Assembly (NCBI RefSeq): GCF_009664835.1
Contig: NZ_CP045929.1
Span: 620,001 to 684,000, forward strand
From: Allosaccharopolyspora coralli
GTDB lineage: Bacteria > Actinomycetota > Actinomycetes > Mycobacteriales > Pseudonocardiaceae
Reading direction: 5' to 3'
Length of the DNA stretch: 64,000 nucleotides
The notes under the pieces were generated by a model that was given only the letters and a program-made list of their open reading frames with translations, had not been told where the DNA came from and ran no database searches. The position numbers and the translations under genes were made by a program. Each line of letters begins with the position of its first letter. The first letter of the stretch is position 1. Below are positions 15,922 through 23,417 of the stretch, one piece after another.

Positions 15922-16908
15922 TCAGCGCAGCGTCAGCAGCTCGCGCGGGTTGTCGACGAGGATGCGGCGGGTGTCTGTGTCACTGAGACCGAGCGATGTC
16001 GCCAGGGGAACGAACGTCGAGCAGACGTAGCTGTACGGAATGTCGTATGCGGGTTCGCCCTTCGCGACGCCGATCGCGTTGCACGACAACAGGATCCGGT
16101 CGCCGTATCCGGCCTCGACGAGATCGAGCACCAAGGCCGCGCGCTCGCGGTCACTGACGTGGGAGTCGTCTTCCAGTCCCACGTGGTCCACGGCGACAAA
16201 GGCTCCACGGCGGGCGAGGGCGAGCGCTGAGTCGTCCGCGATCGCGTCCTTGCGATCGAGCCCGCCGACGACGACGCGGTCGGCCGGGAGGTTCTCATTC
16301 AGGACGACGTCGAGATCGCGGAGGGCGTCCTCGCCGTACCGGATGGAGATCGGCACGCCCGTGGTCAAAGCGGTCCTGGCCGCCCCACGGAAAAGGCTCT
16401 CCTCGGTGGCGGTCATGCCGTGGCGATCGGCCGCGGTGGCCACAAGGCCGGCGGCGCCCCGCCGCTGCACGCGTGGGACCACCATGCCGTCGGTGATCTC
16501 CCTGCTGAAGAGATCGGCGAACTTCTCGGCAGGCCACGGCGTCGGCGGGTTGGTCTGCGGCGTCAGGAAGTAACCGCCGAGCATCTCCTCCGGCCCCATG
16601 CCGGTGGACGCGACGATGTGCACCCCGGTGGAGCGCGAGAGCGCCTCGTAGAGCTTCACGTCGCGGCCGTGGAACATGCCCGTGCTGTCCACAATGGTCT
16701 TGCCGCCGTGGTCGCGGAAGTCGGTGAGCTTGTTCGCCAGGATCTCGAAGATCTCGGCACGGTCCATGGTGACGTCGAAGGCGTGTTCGGCGCCTGGGAC
16801 CACGGAGAGCAGCGCCTCATGGATCGCGACGACTCCCAGGTCGCCCGCCGGAACGGGACCGAGGACCGTCGTGACGGTGTTGCTCCCGGCGCTCTTCGTT
16901 CCCGTCAT
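15922..16908 (-). CDS. Phosphotriesterase-like protein lacking metal ligands (predicted pseudoenzyme)
   Basis: 328 residues from the ATG at 16908, with GGAAG 5 nt upstream. It aligns from end to end with the next gene, for instance TGVPIxI, GGxTxVDxTG and FHGRDVKLYEALS. The metal ligands are changed: HEH is HEA, the bridging Lys position reads AGLVATA, TH is IRY, GHADD is GGLDR and SADA is SCNA. Only the first His remains. The reading frame is intact and the codon bias normal, so this is not an ordinary decaying pseudogene. PTE-fold proteins are dimers, so a partner or substrate-binding role beside the intact paralogue is possible. It is the first gene of the operon. Confidence 0.8.
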   Translation of the reverse strand: MTGTKSAGSNTVTTVLGPVPAGDLGVVAIHEALLSVVPGAEHAFDVTMDRAEIFEILANKLTDFRDHGGKTIVDSTGMFHGRDVKLYEALSRSTGVHIVASTGMGPEEMLGGYFLTPQTNPPTPWPAEKFADLFSREITDGMVVPRVQRRGAAGLVATAADRHGMTATEESLFRGAARTALTTGVPISIRYGEDALRDLDVVLNENLPADRVVVGGLDRKDAIADDSALALARRGAFVAVDHVGLEDDSHVSDRERAALVLDLVEAGYGDRILLSCNAIGVAKGEPAYDIPYSYVCSTFVPLATSLGLSDTDTRRILVDNPRELLTLR

Positions 16909-16968
16909 CGGCACTTCCTTCCGTCGCAAGGCTCGTGATGCCCGCCGGGCGGACGAGGGTGGCTAGAG

Positions 16969-17028
16969 CACGGTGAACCGTGTCATTTCAGTTTACACGA
17001 TGTCAAACAAAAAATCGCCATGTATAGT
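16969..17028. promoter_or_regulatory. Divergent promoter/operator region of the catabolic operon and tetR
   Basis: CACGGT-GA-ACCGTG (16969-16982) is a perfect 6-bp inverted repeat. GTTTACACGATGTCAAAC (16991-17008) is a second, near-perfect palindrome of the size bound by TetR dimers. For the tetR direction, TATAGT at 17023-17028 is a good -10 with TGTCAA 16 bp upstream. The region is notably AT-rich. TetR autoregulation and control of the divergent operon is the simplest reading. Confidence 0.55.
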
Positions 17029-17076
17029 TTCGGCCCAAGGCGGTCGATCAGGTGCTGATGGGGGAGAGTTGAGGTC

Positions 17077-17691
17077 GTGGCGAGCCTTCGTGAAGCACAG
17101 AAGAAGATGACCCGGCGTCTGCTGCTCGACGCCGGGCTCGAGCTGTTCACGGCCAAGGGGTACGCCGCGACGACCGTGGACGAGATCGCCAAGGCGGCCG
17201 GAACGACCCGCGTCACCTTCTACGCCTACTTCCCCTCGCGCAGCGACCTGATGAAGGCCCTGATCGACGAGCAGCTCAACGAACGCCTGGAGCGGATCCG
17301 CTCGGACCGGCACGGCTCCACGGCCTTGGACCTCGTCGCGGCGGTCAGTGACGGTGGCCGCGAGGCGATCCGGCACTGGCTCGCGGACAGTGTCGAGCGC
17401 TGGCCCTCGATCCGCGTGATCATCCGGATCGGCCGGGACGCGGCTGCGGTCGATCCGGAACTCCGCGACTTCGTCGAGCGCTGGTTGGACGAGTCGATCA
17501 GTGACATCGCGGACGGACTGGCCCGGGCGGGCCGGTTCGAGCCGCACCAGCGCCATTTTCGCGGGGTGCTGGCGATGGCGCAGCTCGACTACGTTGCCCA
17601 GCACTGGGACGACGTCGACTGGAAGCTCACCGAGGAGCAGATGCTCGACGAGCTCACCGACAGCTGGTTCGAACTCCTAGGCCGTCCCTGA
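17077..17691 (+). CDS. TetR-family transcriptional regulator of the catabolic operon
   Basis: 204 residues. The N-terminal HTH is clear: RRLLLDAGLELFTAKGYAAT, TVDEIAKAAGTTRVTFYAYF, PSRSDLMKALIDEQL. The C-terminal helical half (about 60-204) would bind the effector and dimerise. It is divergent from the operon starting at 16908 with 168 bp between start codons, the classic layout of a local repressor. Its effector is probably a substrate or intermediate of the pathway. The first GTG/ATG choice is moderate; GTG at 17077 has GGGGGAGAG 9-17 nt upstream. Confidence 0.9.
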   Translation: MASLREAQKKMTRRLLLDAGLELFTAKGYAATTVDEIAKAAGTTRVTFYAYFPSRSDLMKALIDEQLNERLERIRSDRHGSTALDLVAAVSDGGREAIRHWLADSVERWPSIRVIIRIGRDAAAVDPELRDFVERWLDESISDIADGLARAGRFEPHQRHFRGVLAMAQLDYVAQHWDDVDWKLTEEQMLDELTDSWFELLGRP

Positions 17692-17754
17692 GAAACGCGC
17701 AGCGCGATCGTTCCCGTGGCGGATCCCGCGCCTGCGTCGGCCCTGCGAGGCGGG

Positions 17755-17798
17755 GCGTGAGTCTTTTTGGTGGTCATAGCAACCAAAAAGACTCACGC
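17755..17798. repeat. Repeat family D hairpin
   Basis: GCGTGAGTCTTTTTGG and CCAAAAAGACTCACGC form a perfect 16-bp stem with a 12-nt loop. Almost the same hairpin occurs at 21792-21835, there between divergent genes where a terminator is not expected. Here it could terminate the tetR transcript, 63 nt after its stop. Confidence 0.75.
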
Positions 17799-17871
17799 GC
17801 CCGCGTACCTGTCCGCAGGGTGGGGCGTTGAACCGTAGTACCTGCGAACAACCTGAGCCAGGAGGCCTCCC

Positions 17872-19107
17872 GTGCGACGAACCGTTCCCGCGATCGCCGC
17901 GCTGAGCCTCACGGCCGCGCTCCTGGTCCCGGTTCCGGCACTTGCCGTCCCCGCGAACGACGATCTGCGCGAAGTCATGCTCGTCGGCAACAACTGGGAG
18001 GGCACCGCCGACGTCATCGAATCGACCGAGCCGTATTCCAAGATCGGCCGGATCGACATGATCCCGGACGAGGACGAGCGGCTCCACGAGATCTACAGCG
18101 ATCCGGTGAAACTGGGCTATTACCTGGGAGTTCGACACACCGCCGGCGAGGGGAACGACCAACTCGTCGACGACTTGTACTCCACTCCGGACGGGCGATC
18201 CGTCGTCGCCTCGCGTCCCAGTTTCGCCGACGTCGTCTCGATCGACGTCGTCACCAACGAGGTCAACTGGCGCTTCCCTGTAGCCGGGCACCGCGCCGAC
18301 CACATGGCGGTGTCGCCGGACGGGGAGCGGGTCGCGGTCTCGGCCTCCACCGGCAACACCGTGCACGTACTCGACATCCGCACCGGTGAGGAGCTCGGTT
18401 CGTTCCCGACCGGCGACAAGCCGCACGAGAACGTCTTCACCGACGGTGGGCGCTACATCTGGAACATGGCCATCGGCGACGTCTTCACGCCCACCGATCA
18501 TCCCTCGCTGGATTTCACCAAGGGCGACCGCAAGATCACCATCGCCGACACCGAGACGCACGAGGTCGTTCGCGAGATCGACATGCGGGAACGCCTCGAC
18601 GCGATCGGACTCGAGGACTTCTCGGACTCGGTGCGTCCGGTCTCGTTCACGCCGGACGAGTCGACACTGTACTTCCAGGTGTCCTTCTTCAACGGGTTCC
18701 TGGAGTACGACGTGGACAGTGACCGCATCACCAGGGTCAAGGAACTGCCCAAGAACCCTGAGACGGACGAGAACCGCACCACCTGGGTCAACGACTCGCG
18801 ACACCACGGTATGTCGATGAGCCCGGACGGCAGCAAGCTCTGCATCGCGGGCACCGTGGACGATTACGCGACCACAGTGGACACTGAAACGTTGGAAGAG
18901 GGGCCGCTCGTGTTCGCCGGAAAACCTTACTGGGCCACCGTGAACGGCGACGGCACGCAGTGCGTTCTGTCCGAGAGCGAGCGTGACTCGGTCTCCATGA
19001 TCGACTTCGAGAGCGGCCGCAAGGTCGCCTCCGTCCCGGTGGGCGACCATCCGCAGCGGATCAGGGTCGGCCACGTCCCGGAGGCCTGGACGGGACCAAC
19101 CTCGTAG
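17872..19107 (+). CDS. Secreted YVTN-type beta-propeller protein
   Basis: 411 residues with a Sec signal peptide (MRRTVPAIAALSLTAALLVP...ALA, cleavage near residue 25). The mature part shows repeated four-stranded blades, for example VSPDGERVAVSASTGNTVHVLDIRTGEELGSFPTGDKPHE and MSPDGSKLCIAGTVDDYATTVDTETLEEG, the YncE/YVTN lipoprotein-like seven-bladed pattern. Such proteins are extracytoplasmic and bind ligands or partners; none is known here. GCCAGGAGGCC gives a Shine-Dalgarno 5 nt before the GTG at 17872. It stands alone between the family D hairpin and yceI. Confidence 0.85.
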   Translation: MRRTVPAIAALSLTAALLVPVPALAVPANDDLREVMLVGNNWEGTADVIESTEPYSKIGRIDMIPDEDERLHEIYSDPVKLGYYLGVRHTAGEGNDQLVDDLYSTPDGRSVVASRPSFADVVSIDVVTNEVNWRFPVAGHRADHMAVSPDGERVAVSASTGNTVHVLDIRTGEELGSFPTGDKPHENVFTDGGRYIWNMAIGDVFTPTDHPSLDFTKGDRKITIADTETHEVVREIDMRERLDAIGLEDFSDSVRPVSFTPDESTLYFQVSFFNGFLEYDVDSDRITRVKELPKNPETDENRTTWVNDSRHHGMSMSPDGSKLCIAGTVDDYATTVDTETLEEGPLVFAGKPYWATVNGDGTQCVLSESERDSVSMIDFESGRKVASVPVGDHPQRIRVGHVPEAWTGPTS

Positions 19108-19158
19108 CCGACGACGTGGCCTGCCGCGGCCGGACAGGCCACGTCGTCGACGTCAGTC

Positions 19159-19716
19159 TCAGCCTGTCTTGATCGCGGAGACTTCGAGCTCCAGGGTGAC
19201 CTTGTCGCTGACGAGCACGCCGCCCGTCTCCAGTGCGGCGTTCCAGGTGATACCGAAGTCCTTGCGGTTGATCACGAGCGCGCCGTCGAAGCCCACGCGG
19301 ACGTTGCCGAAGGGGTCGGTGGCCTGGCCTTCGAAGCTGAACGGCACGGTGACCGACTGTGTCACGCCCTTGATCGTGAGGTCTCCGGTGACGTCGAAGT
19401 TGTCCTCCCCGGTGGGGGCGATCCCGGTGGTCCGGAACGTGATCTCCGGGTAATCCTCCATCGCCAGGAAGTCGTTGCTGCGCAGGTGGCCGTCCCGGTC
19501 GTCGTTGCGGGTGTCGATGCTGGCCGCCTGGATGGTGAGCTCGGCCGAGGACCGGCTCGGGTCCTCGCCGTCGAGAGTGGCGGTGCCTTCGAACTCGTTG
19601 AAGGAGCCGCGCACCTTGGTGACCATGGCGTGCCGAGCGACGAAGCCGATGCGGGTGTGGGCCGGGTCGAGCGTGTACTTGCCGGTCAGCTCGGTGCGGT
19701 TGGTCGGGGTGGACAT
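19159..19716 (-). CDS. YceI-family lipid-binding protein
   Basis: 185 residues from the ATG at 19716, chosen because GGAGG lies 8 nt upstream of it. It matches the YceI lipocalin-like barrel: YTLDPAHTRIGFVARHAMVTKVRGSFNEFEG, then ASIDTRNDDRDGHLRSNDFLAMEDYPEITFRTTG and FGNVRVGFDGALVINRKDFGITWNAALETGG near the end. There is no signal peptide, so it is probably cytoplasmic in this organism. YceI proteins bind isoprenoid chains or fatty amides. It is divergent from a marR gene that very likely controls it. Confidence 0.92.
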   Translation of the reverse strand: MSTPTNRTELTGKYTLDPAHTRIGFVARHAMVTKVRGSFNEFEGTATLDGEDPSRSSAELTIQAASIDTRNDDRDGHLRSNDFLAMEDYPEITFRTTGIAPTGEDNFDVTGDLTIKGVTQSVTVPFSFEGQATDPFGNVRVGFDGALVINRKDFGITWNAALETGGVLVSDKVTLELEVSAIKTG

Positions 19717-19734
19717 GAGGTGAACCTCCATTTC

Positions 19735-19795
19735 GTTGATGCGTCAACTAGATAATGCTCCAACATTGGTGACGTGTCAACTATTCCGTTACGCT
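19735..19795. promoter_or_regulatory. yceI-marR divergent promoters and MarR operator candidates
   Basis: For yceI (minus) TTGACA (19775-19780) and CATTAT (19752-19757) are 17 bp apart. For marR (plus) TTGGTG (19766-19771) and TACGCT (19790-19795) are 18 bp apart. The inverted repeat GTTGATGCGTCAAC (19735-19748) covers the yceI transcription start. The motif TCAACTA recurs at 19745 and 19777, 32 bp apart (about three turns). MarR binding here would block both promoters. Confidence 0.6.
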
Positions 19796-19801
19796 GTGGG
19801 C

Positions 19802-20263
19802 GTGACGGAACCACGGTGGCTCGACGAGCGCGAGCGGAACGCTTGGCGCGGCTTCCTCGACATGCACGCCCAGCTCAGTGCACGACTGCACCGACAACTG
19901 CAGGAGGAGGCCGGGCTCTCGCTGGCCGACTTCGAGGTGCTGGTCCACCTCACCGACCAGCCCGAACCGCGCATGCGCATCGGCGAACTCGCCACGGCCA
20001 TGCAGTGGGAGAAGAGCCGACTGTCCCATCACATCGGGCGCATGCAACGCCGTGAACTGGTGGCGCGCGAAGACTGCCCGAGCGACGCGCGGGGCGCGTT
20101 CATCGCGCTGACCGAACAGGGCAGGGCCGTGATCGAGCGCGCGGCGCCCGCGCACGTGACCGCCGTGCGGGAGTGGGTTTTCGATCAGCTCTCGAGCGAG
20201 CAGGTCGCCGCGTTGGCCGCGATCTCCGAGAACGTCGTGCGTCGCCTGAACGGACGAGACTGA
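19802..20263 (+). CDS. MarR-family transcriptional regulator
   Basis: 153 residues from the GTG at 19802. The winged-helix core is evident: LSLADFEVLVHLTDQPEPRMRIGELATAM, then KSRLSHHIGRMQRRELVAREDC and the wing DARGAFIALTEQGRAVIE. The start is 6 nt after a TACGCT -10, giving a leaderless message; the longer frame from 19736 would start upstream of the promoter and was rejected. Divergent from yceI, it probably represses yceI and itself in response to a small aromatic or oxidant signal. Confidence 0.92.
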   Translation: MTEPRWLDERERNAWRGFLDMHAQLSARLHRQLQEEAGLSLADFEVLVHLTDQPEPRMRIGELATAMQWEKSRLSHHIGRMQRRELVAREDCPSDARGAFIALTEQGRAVIERAAPAHVTAVREWVFDQLSSEQVAALAAISENVVRRLNGRD

Positions 20264-20270
20264 CGCCCGC

Positions 20271-20573
20271 TCAGTCGGGGTCGGGATCGTCGGCTCGGTC
20301 TGATTCCCGGCTGCGCTTGTACTCCTGGTAGAGCGGTGCGTACGTGTCGGTCGTGGCGTCCATCTGATCGGCCAGCGCCGCCGTGGCGCCCGTGAGTTGC
20401 CCGAGGACGTCGTTGATCAAGGCGTCGGTCCGCGGGTCGCCGGTGTTGATCGCGGCGGCGTGGTGTGCGCCGTCCTCGGCCTGCATACGCAGGCGTGTCG
20501 CGCTCAACCGGAGCTCGTCGAACGAGTGCTCCATCCGATCCTGCCCGTCGTACGAGACGTCGTCCCGATCCAT
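20271..20573 (-). CDS. Hypothetical helical protein
   Basis: 100 residues, acidic, predicted almost wholly alpha-helical (FDELRLSATRLRMQAEDGAHHAAAINTG; ALINDVLGQLTGATAALADQM; DTYAPLYQEYKRSRESDR). Size and helical-hairpin character recall WXG100/ESX-associated proteins, but there is no WxG motif and no secretion locus nearby, so I make no assignment. It ends 8 bp from the convergent marR stop and lies downstream of the beta-helix lipoprotein gene on the same strand. Confidence 0.55.
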   Translation of the reverse strand: MDRDDVSYDGQDRMEHSFDELRLSATRLRMQAEDGAHHAAAINTGDPRTDALINDVLGQLTGATAALADQMDATTDTYAPLYQEYKRSRESDRADDPDPD

Positions 20574-20630
20574 CCGCCGCTCCCTTCGACGGACCCAGCC
20601 TAGCCCGACGATCCGACCGGGTGCTCCGGA

Positions 20631-21728
20631 TCACCGAGCCAAATTGCCGGATGCGGTGAATCCGGGCGACGAGGTCTCGTCGAGTCGGAACATCGGGTAG
20701 TCGCCCCCGAACCGGTTGTCCAGCACCGTTGCGTCTTCGGACTCGTCACGGATGCTGATCCCGAGGCGGCTCTGCGACGCGCGGAAGTCGTTGCCGGTGA
20801 CCTCGACGTGCGGGAACCACCGGATGAGTACGGCCGGGGAACCCGCCGTCGCGCAGACGTTGTTGTGGAACCGAAGCGTGTGCGAGCGGCCGACGGCCCC
20901 CAGCGAGCCCGCGTCCTCGGCCGAGGCGGCCAGGCACTGGTGGTCCACGTTGACACAGCGGTTGTTCGTGATCTCGACGTCGACCGTCGGCGGCCGCTCC
21001 CGGTCGTCGGTCCAGAAGCAGGTCGTCCGAGGTGGACGCGGGTACCCGTCGTCCTTGATGTCGCGCACCGTGTTGCCGCTCAGGACGTGGTCGGAGCCGA
21101 AGAAGTGGATGCCGTCGGCGTAGCCTCCCTCGCGAGCCACGATCGTGTTGATCTCGTTGTTCCGCACCGCGATTCGTTCACCGTCGATGCTGATCCCGAC
21201 GCCTCCGGCGCGGGCGACCGCATTGCGTTCCAACAGTGAGTCCGTGCAGCGAGTGCAACTGATGCCCTCGTCGGCCGCGTCCAGGACCGTGTTCCCTCGG
21301 GCGGTGAGCCCGTCTCCTTCGAGGACGAGTCCGTCGCCTGCTCGCGTCGTGAACCCGTCGACCGTGACGTGATCGGCGGCCACCGCCACCGACTGCACGA
21401 CCGTCGTGTTGCCGAGCAGAGTGATCGGCTGCTGCGGAGTACCGGAGTTCTGCAACGTCAGGTCGGTCTCGGCGAGTTCTGCGCCGCCGAAACACACGGT
21501 GCTGCCGGGTTCGGCGGTGGTCAGCGCGGCCGTCGCCTCGTCGGGCGTCGTTGCCCACGCGGTGCACTGGTCCGGACCGGGCTCGGCCGCGCGGCGGTCC
21601 GCCTCACGCAGCGGCGACGGGGCCTGGACGGCGGCAGGTGGAGGCGGGGCGAGTTCGGCGCCGCCCGTGCACGCGGTGAGCACAACGACCGCGGCGACCG
21701 CCGAAAACCCTCCTCCCCATGCGCGCAT
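20631..21728 (-). CDS. Right-handed beta-helix lipoprotein
   Basis: 365 residues with a lipoprotein signal: a hydrophobic stretch AVAAVVVLTAC gives lipobox LTAC with Cys20. The mature protein consists of parallel beta-helix (PbH1/NosD-like) coils: TLLGNTTVVQSVAVAADHVTVDGFTTRAGDGLV, GISCTRCTDSLLERNAVARAGGVGISIDGERIAVRNNEI, then DHVLSGNTVRDIKDDGY. It should sit on the outer face of the membrane and may act on or bind polysaccharide. A -10/-35 pair is not obvious upstream, where the family D hairpin lies. Catalytic residues cannot be named. Confidence 0.85.
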   Translation of the reverse strand: MRAWGGGFSAVAAVVVLTACTGGAELAPPPPAAVQAPSPLREADRRAAEPGPDQCTAWATTPDEATAALTTAEPGSTVCFGGAELAETDLTLQNSGTPQQPITLLGNTTVVQSVAVAADHVTVDGFTTRAGDGLVLEGDGLTARGNTVLDAADEGISCTRCTDSLLERNAVARAGGVGISIDGERIAVRNNEINTIVAREGGYADGIHFFGSDHVLSGNTVRDIKDDGYPRPPRTTCFWTDDRERPPTVDVEITNNRCVNVDHQCLAASAEDAGSLGAVGRSHTLRFHNNVCATAGSPAVLIRWFPHVEVTGNDFRASQSRLGISIRDESEDATVLDNRFGGDYPMFRLDETSSPGFTASGNLAR

Positions 21729-21791
21729 GGCCTCTCCCCTCGGGGTGATCAGCCTCCCGGCTCAGGTTAGGGCGCCTCTCCCGAGACCGCT

Positions 21792-21835
21792 GCGTGAGCC
21801 TTTTTGGTGGTTATAGGCACCAAAAAGACTCACGC
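21792..21835. repeat. Repeat family D hairpin, second copy
   Basis: GCGTGAGCCTTTTTGGTG and CACCAAAAAGACTCACGC pair with one C-A mismatch around an 8-nt loop. It lies 63 bp upstream of the start of the minus-strand lipoprotein gene and 151 bp before lat, a divergent gap. A terminator role is therefore unlikely and a dispersed repeat likely. Confidence 0.7.
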
Positions 21836-21986
21836 CTGTGTCGCCCCGATAGCCCAAGGAAGATTTCCGGTTGAACAGGTAATATACGAAAGAACCTTGA
21901 TACTGAGTCCGAATCTGATGTAGCAAATACGTCGACCAGGGGGTCACGGTCACCACCGTGGCCAGGGAGACGCCGGGAGGCCGCAC

Positions 21987-23336
21987 ATGACCGCTCAGCA
22001 CGAGACCGCAGCCCGCACCCACGGGGTCGGCGCCCGAAACGCCGTCGACGCGCTCCGCACGCAGGTGACCGGGGACCTCATGGACATCGTCGTCGACCTC
22101 GACTCGGGCAACGGCTGCCGGTTGCGCGACCTGCGGGACGGCACCGAGTACCTCGACATGACCATGTTCTTCAGCTCCGCGCCGCTGGGACACAGCCATC
22201 CGGGCCTACACACCGCTGAGTTCGAGGCGTCGCTCGTGCGCGCCTCGCGCGTCCGCCCGTCCAACCCGGACTTCGCCACCGTCGAGCAGGCGGACTTCGC
22301 CGCCACCCTCACCCGCGTGTACGGCGACCCCGCACTGCCGTTGCTGTTCTTCATCGACGGCGGCGGCCTCGCCGTCGAGAACGCCCTCAAGGTCGCCTTC
22401 GACTGGAAGACCAAGCACAACGCGGCGCGCGGTATCCCGATGCGCGGCTCCCGCGTCCTGCATCTGGAGCGCGCGTTCCACGGGCGCACCGGCTACACCA
22501 TGTCGCTGACCAACACCGACCCGAACAAGGTCCGCGACTATCCGATGTTCGACTGGCCGCGCATCCCGAGCCCCGCCGTCGACCCGGGAACCGACTGGGA
22601 CCGCGACGAGCTGCTGCCTGCCGAACTCGCCGCACTCGACGCCGCGCGCCAGGCCTTGTACCGCCACGGCGCCGAGGTCGCGTGTTTCGTCTACGAGCCC
22701 GTGCAGGGCGAAGGCGGCGACCGGCACCTGCGTCCGCAGTTCCTCAAGGCGATGCAGCAGCTGTGCCACGAGCACGACGTGCTCACCGTCGCCGACGAGG
22801 TGCAGACCGGCGGCGGCCTCACCGGCCACGCCTGGGCGTATCAGGGCCTCGGTCTCGAACCGGACCTCGTCGCCTTCGGCAAGCGCGTCCAGGTGTGCGG
22901 TGTCATGGGAGGGCGCCGCGTGCTCGACATCCCCGAGAACGCGTTCCGGGAGCCCAGCCGCATCAGCTCCACCTGGGGCGGTTCGCTGGTCGACATGGTC
23001 CGTGCGACCCGGATCCTCGAGATCGTCGAGGACGAGAACCTGCTCGACCACGCCCGCGCCATGGGCGACCAGCTGCTCGCCGAACTCACCGACCTCGCAG
23101 TGGAGTTCCCGCAGCTCGTCGGCAAGGCGCGTGGGCGCGGTCTGATGTGTGCGATCGATTTCCACGACCCGGCGATGCGTGCCGAGGCACTCCGGGTCGC
23201 CCGCGAGCAGCACCGCACGTTGTTCCTGCCGTCCGGTACGCACACGCTGCGCTTCCGGCCGCCGATGTCGGTGCGCGCCGACGAACTCAACGAGGCGCTC
23301 GCCGCCTTCCGCAAGACCCTCACGGCCCTCGCCTGA
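21987..23336 (+). CDS. lat: L-lysine 6-transaminase
   Basis: 449 residues, class III PLP aminotransferase. FFIDGGGLAVENALKVAFDWKT, AFHGRTGYTMSLTNTDPNK, ADEVQTGGGLTGHAWAYQ and VAFGKRVQVCGVMGG (Schiff-base Lys) are hallmarks of Lat rather than ornithine or GABA transaminases. It converts L-lysine and 2-oxoglutarate to aminoadipate semialdehyde (piperideine-6-carboxylate) and glutamate, in the cytosol. In beta-lactam producers Lat feeds aminoadipate synthesis; here no such cluster is adjacent, so catabolic or starvation function is more likely. It is followed by a family C hairpin and the convergent pmt gene. GGGAGGC lies about 5 nt before the ATG. Confidence 0.93.
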   Translation: MTAQHETAARTHGVGARNAVDALRTQVTGDLMDIVVDLDSGNGCRLRDLRDGTEYLDMTMFFSSAPLGHSHPGLHTAEFEASLVRASRVRPSNPDFATVEQADFAATLTRVYGDPALPLLFFIDGGGLAVENALKVAFDWKTKHNAARGIPMRGSRVLHLERAFHGRTGYTMSLTNTDPNKVRDYPMFDWPRIPSPAVDPGTDWDRDELLPAELAALDAARQALYRHGAEVACFVYEPVQGEGGDRHLRPQFLKAMQQLCHEHDVLTVADEVQTGGGLTGHAWAYQGLGLEPDLVAFGKRVQVCGVMGGRRVLDIPENAFREPSRISSTWGGSLVDMVRATRILEIVEDENLLDHARAMGDQLLAELTDLAVEFPQLVGKARGRGLMCAIDFHDPAMRAEALRVAREQHRTLFLPSGTHTLRFRPPMSVRADELNEALAAFRKTLTALA

Positions 23337-23348
23337 ACCCGATCGTGT

Positions 23349-23401
23349 GGAGCGAACGGCACTTTCGCCTCGTGTGGTGGGGCGAGAGTGCCGTTCGCTC
23401 C
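23349..23401. repeat. Repeat family C hairpin between convergent lat and pmt
   Basis: GGAGCGAACGGCACTTTCGCC and GGCGAGAGTGCCGTTCGCTCC pair over about 21 bp around a short loop. It lies 13 bp after the lat stop and 17 bp from the pmt stop, a good bidirectional terminator position. Related copies occur at 28469 and 46860. Confidence 0.8.
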
Positions 23402-23417
23402 GGTGTCGCGGTGACCG

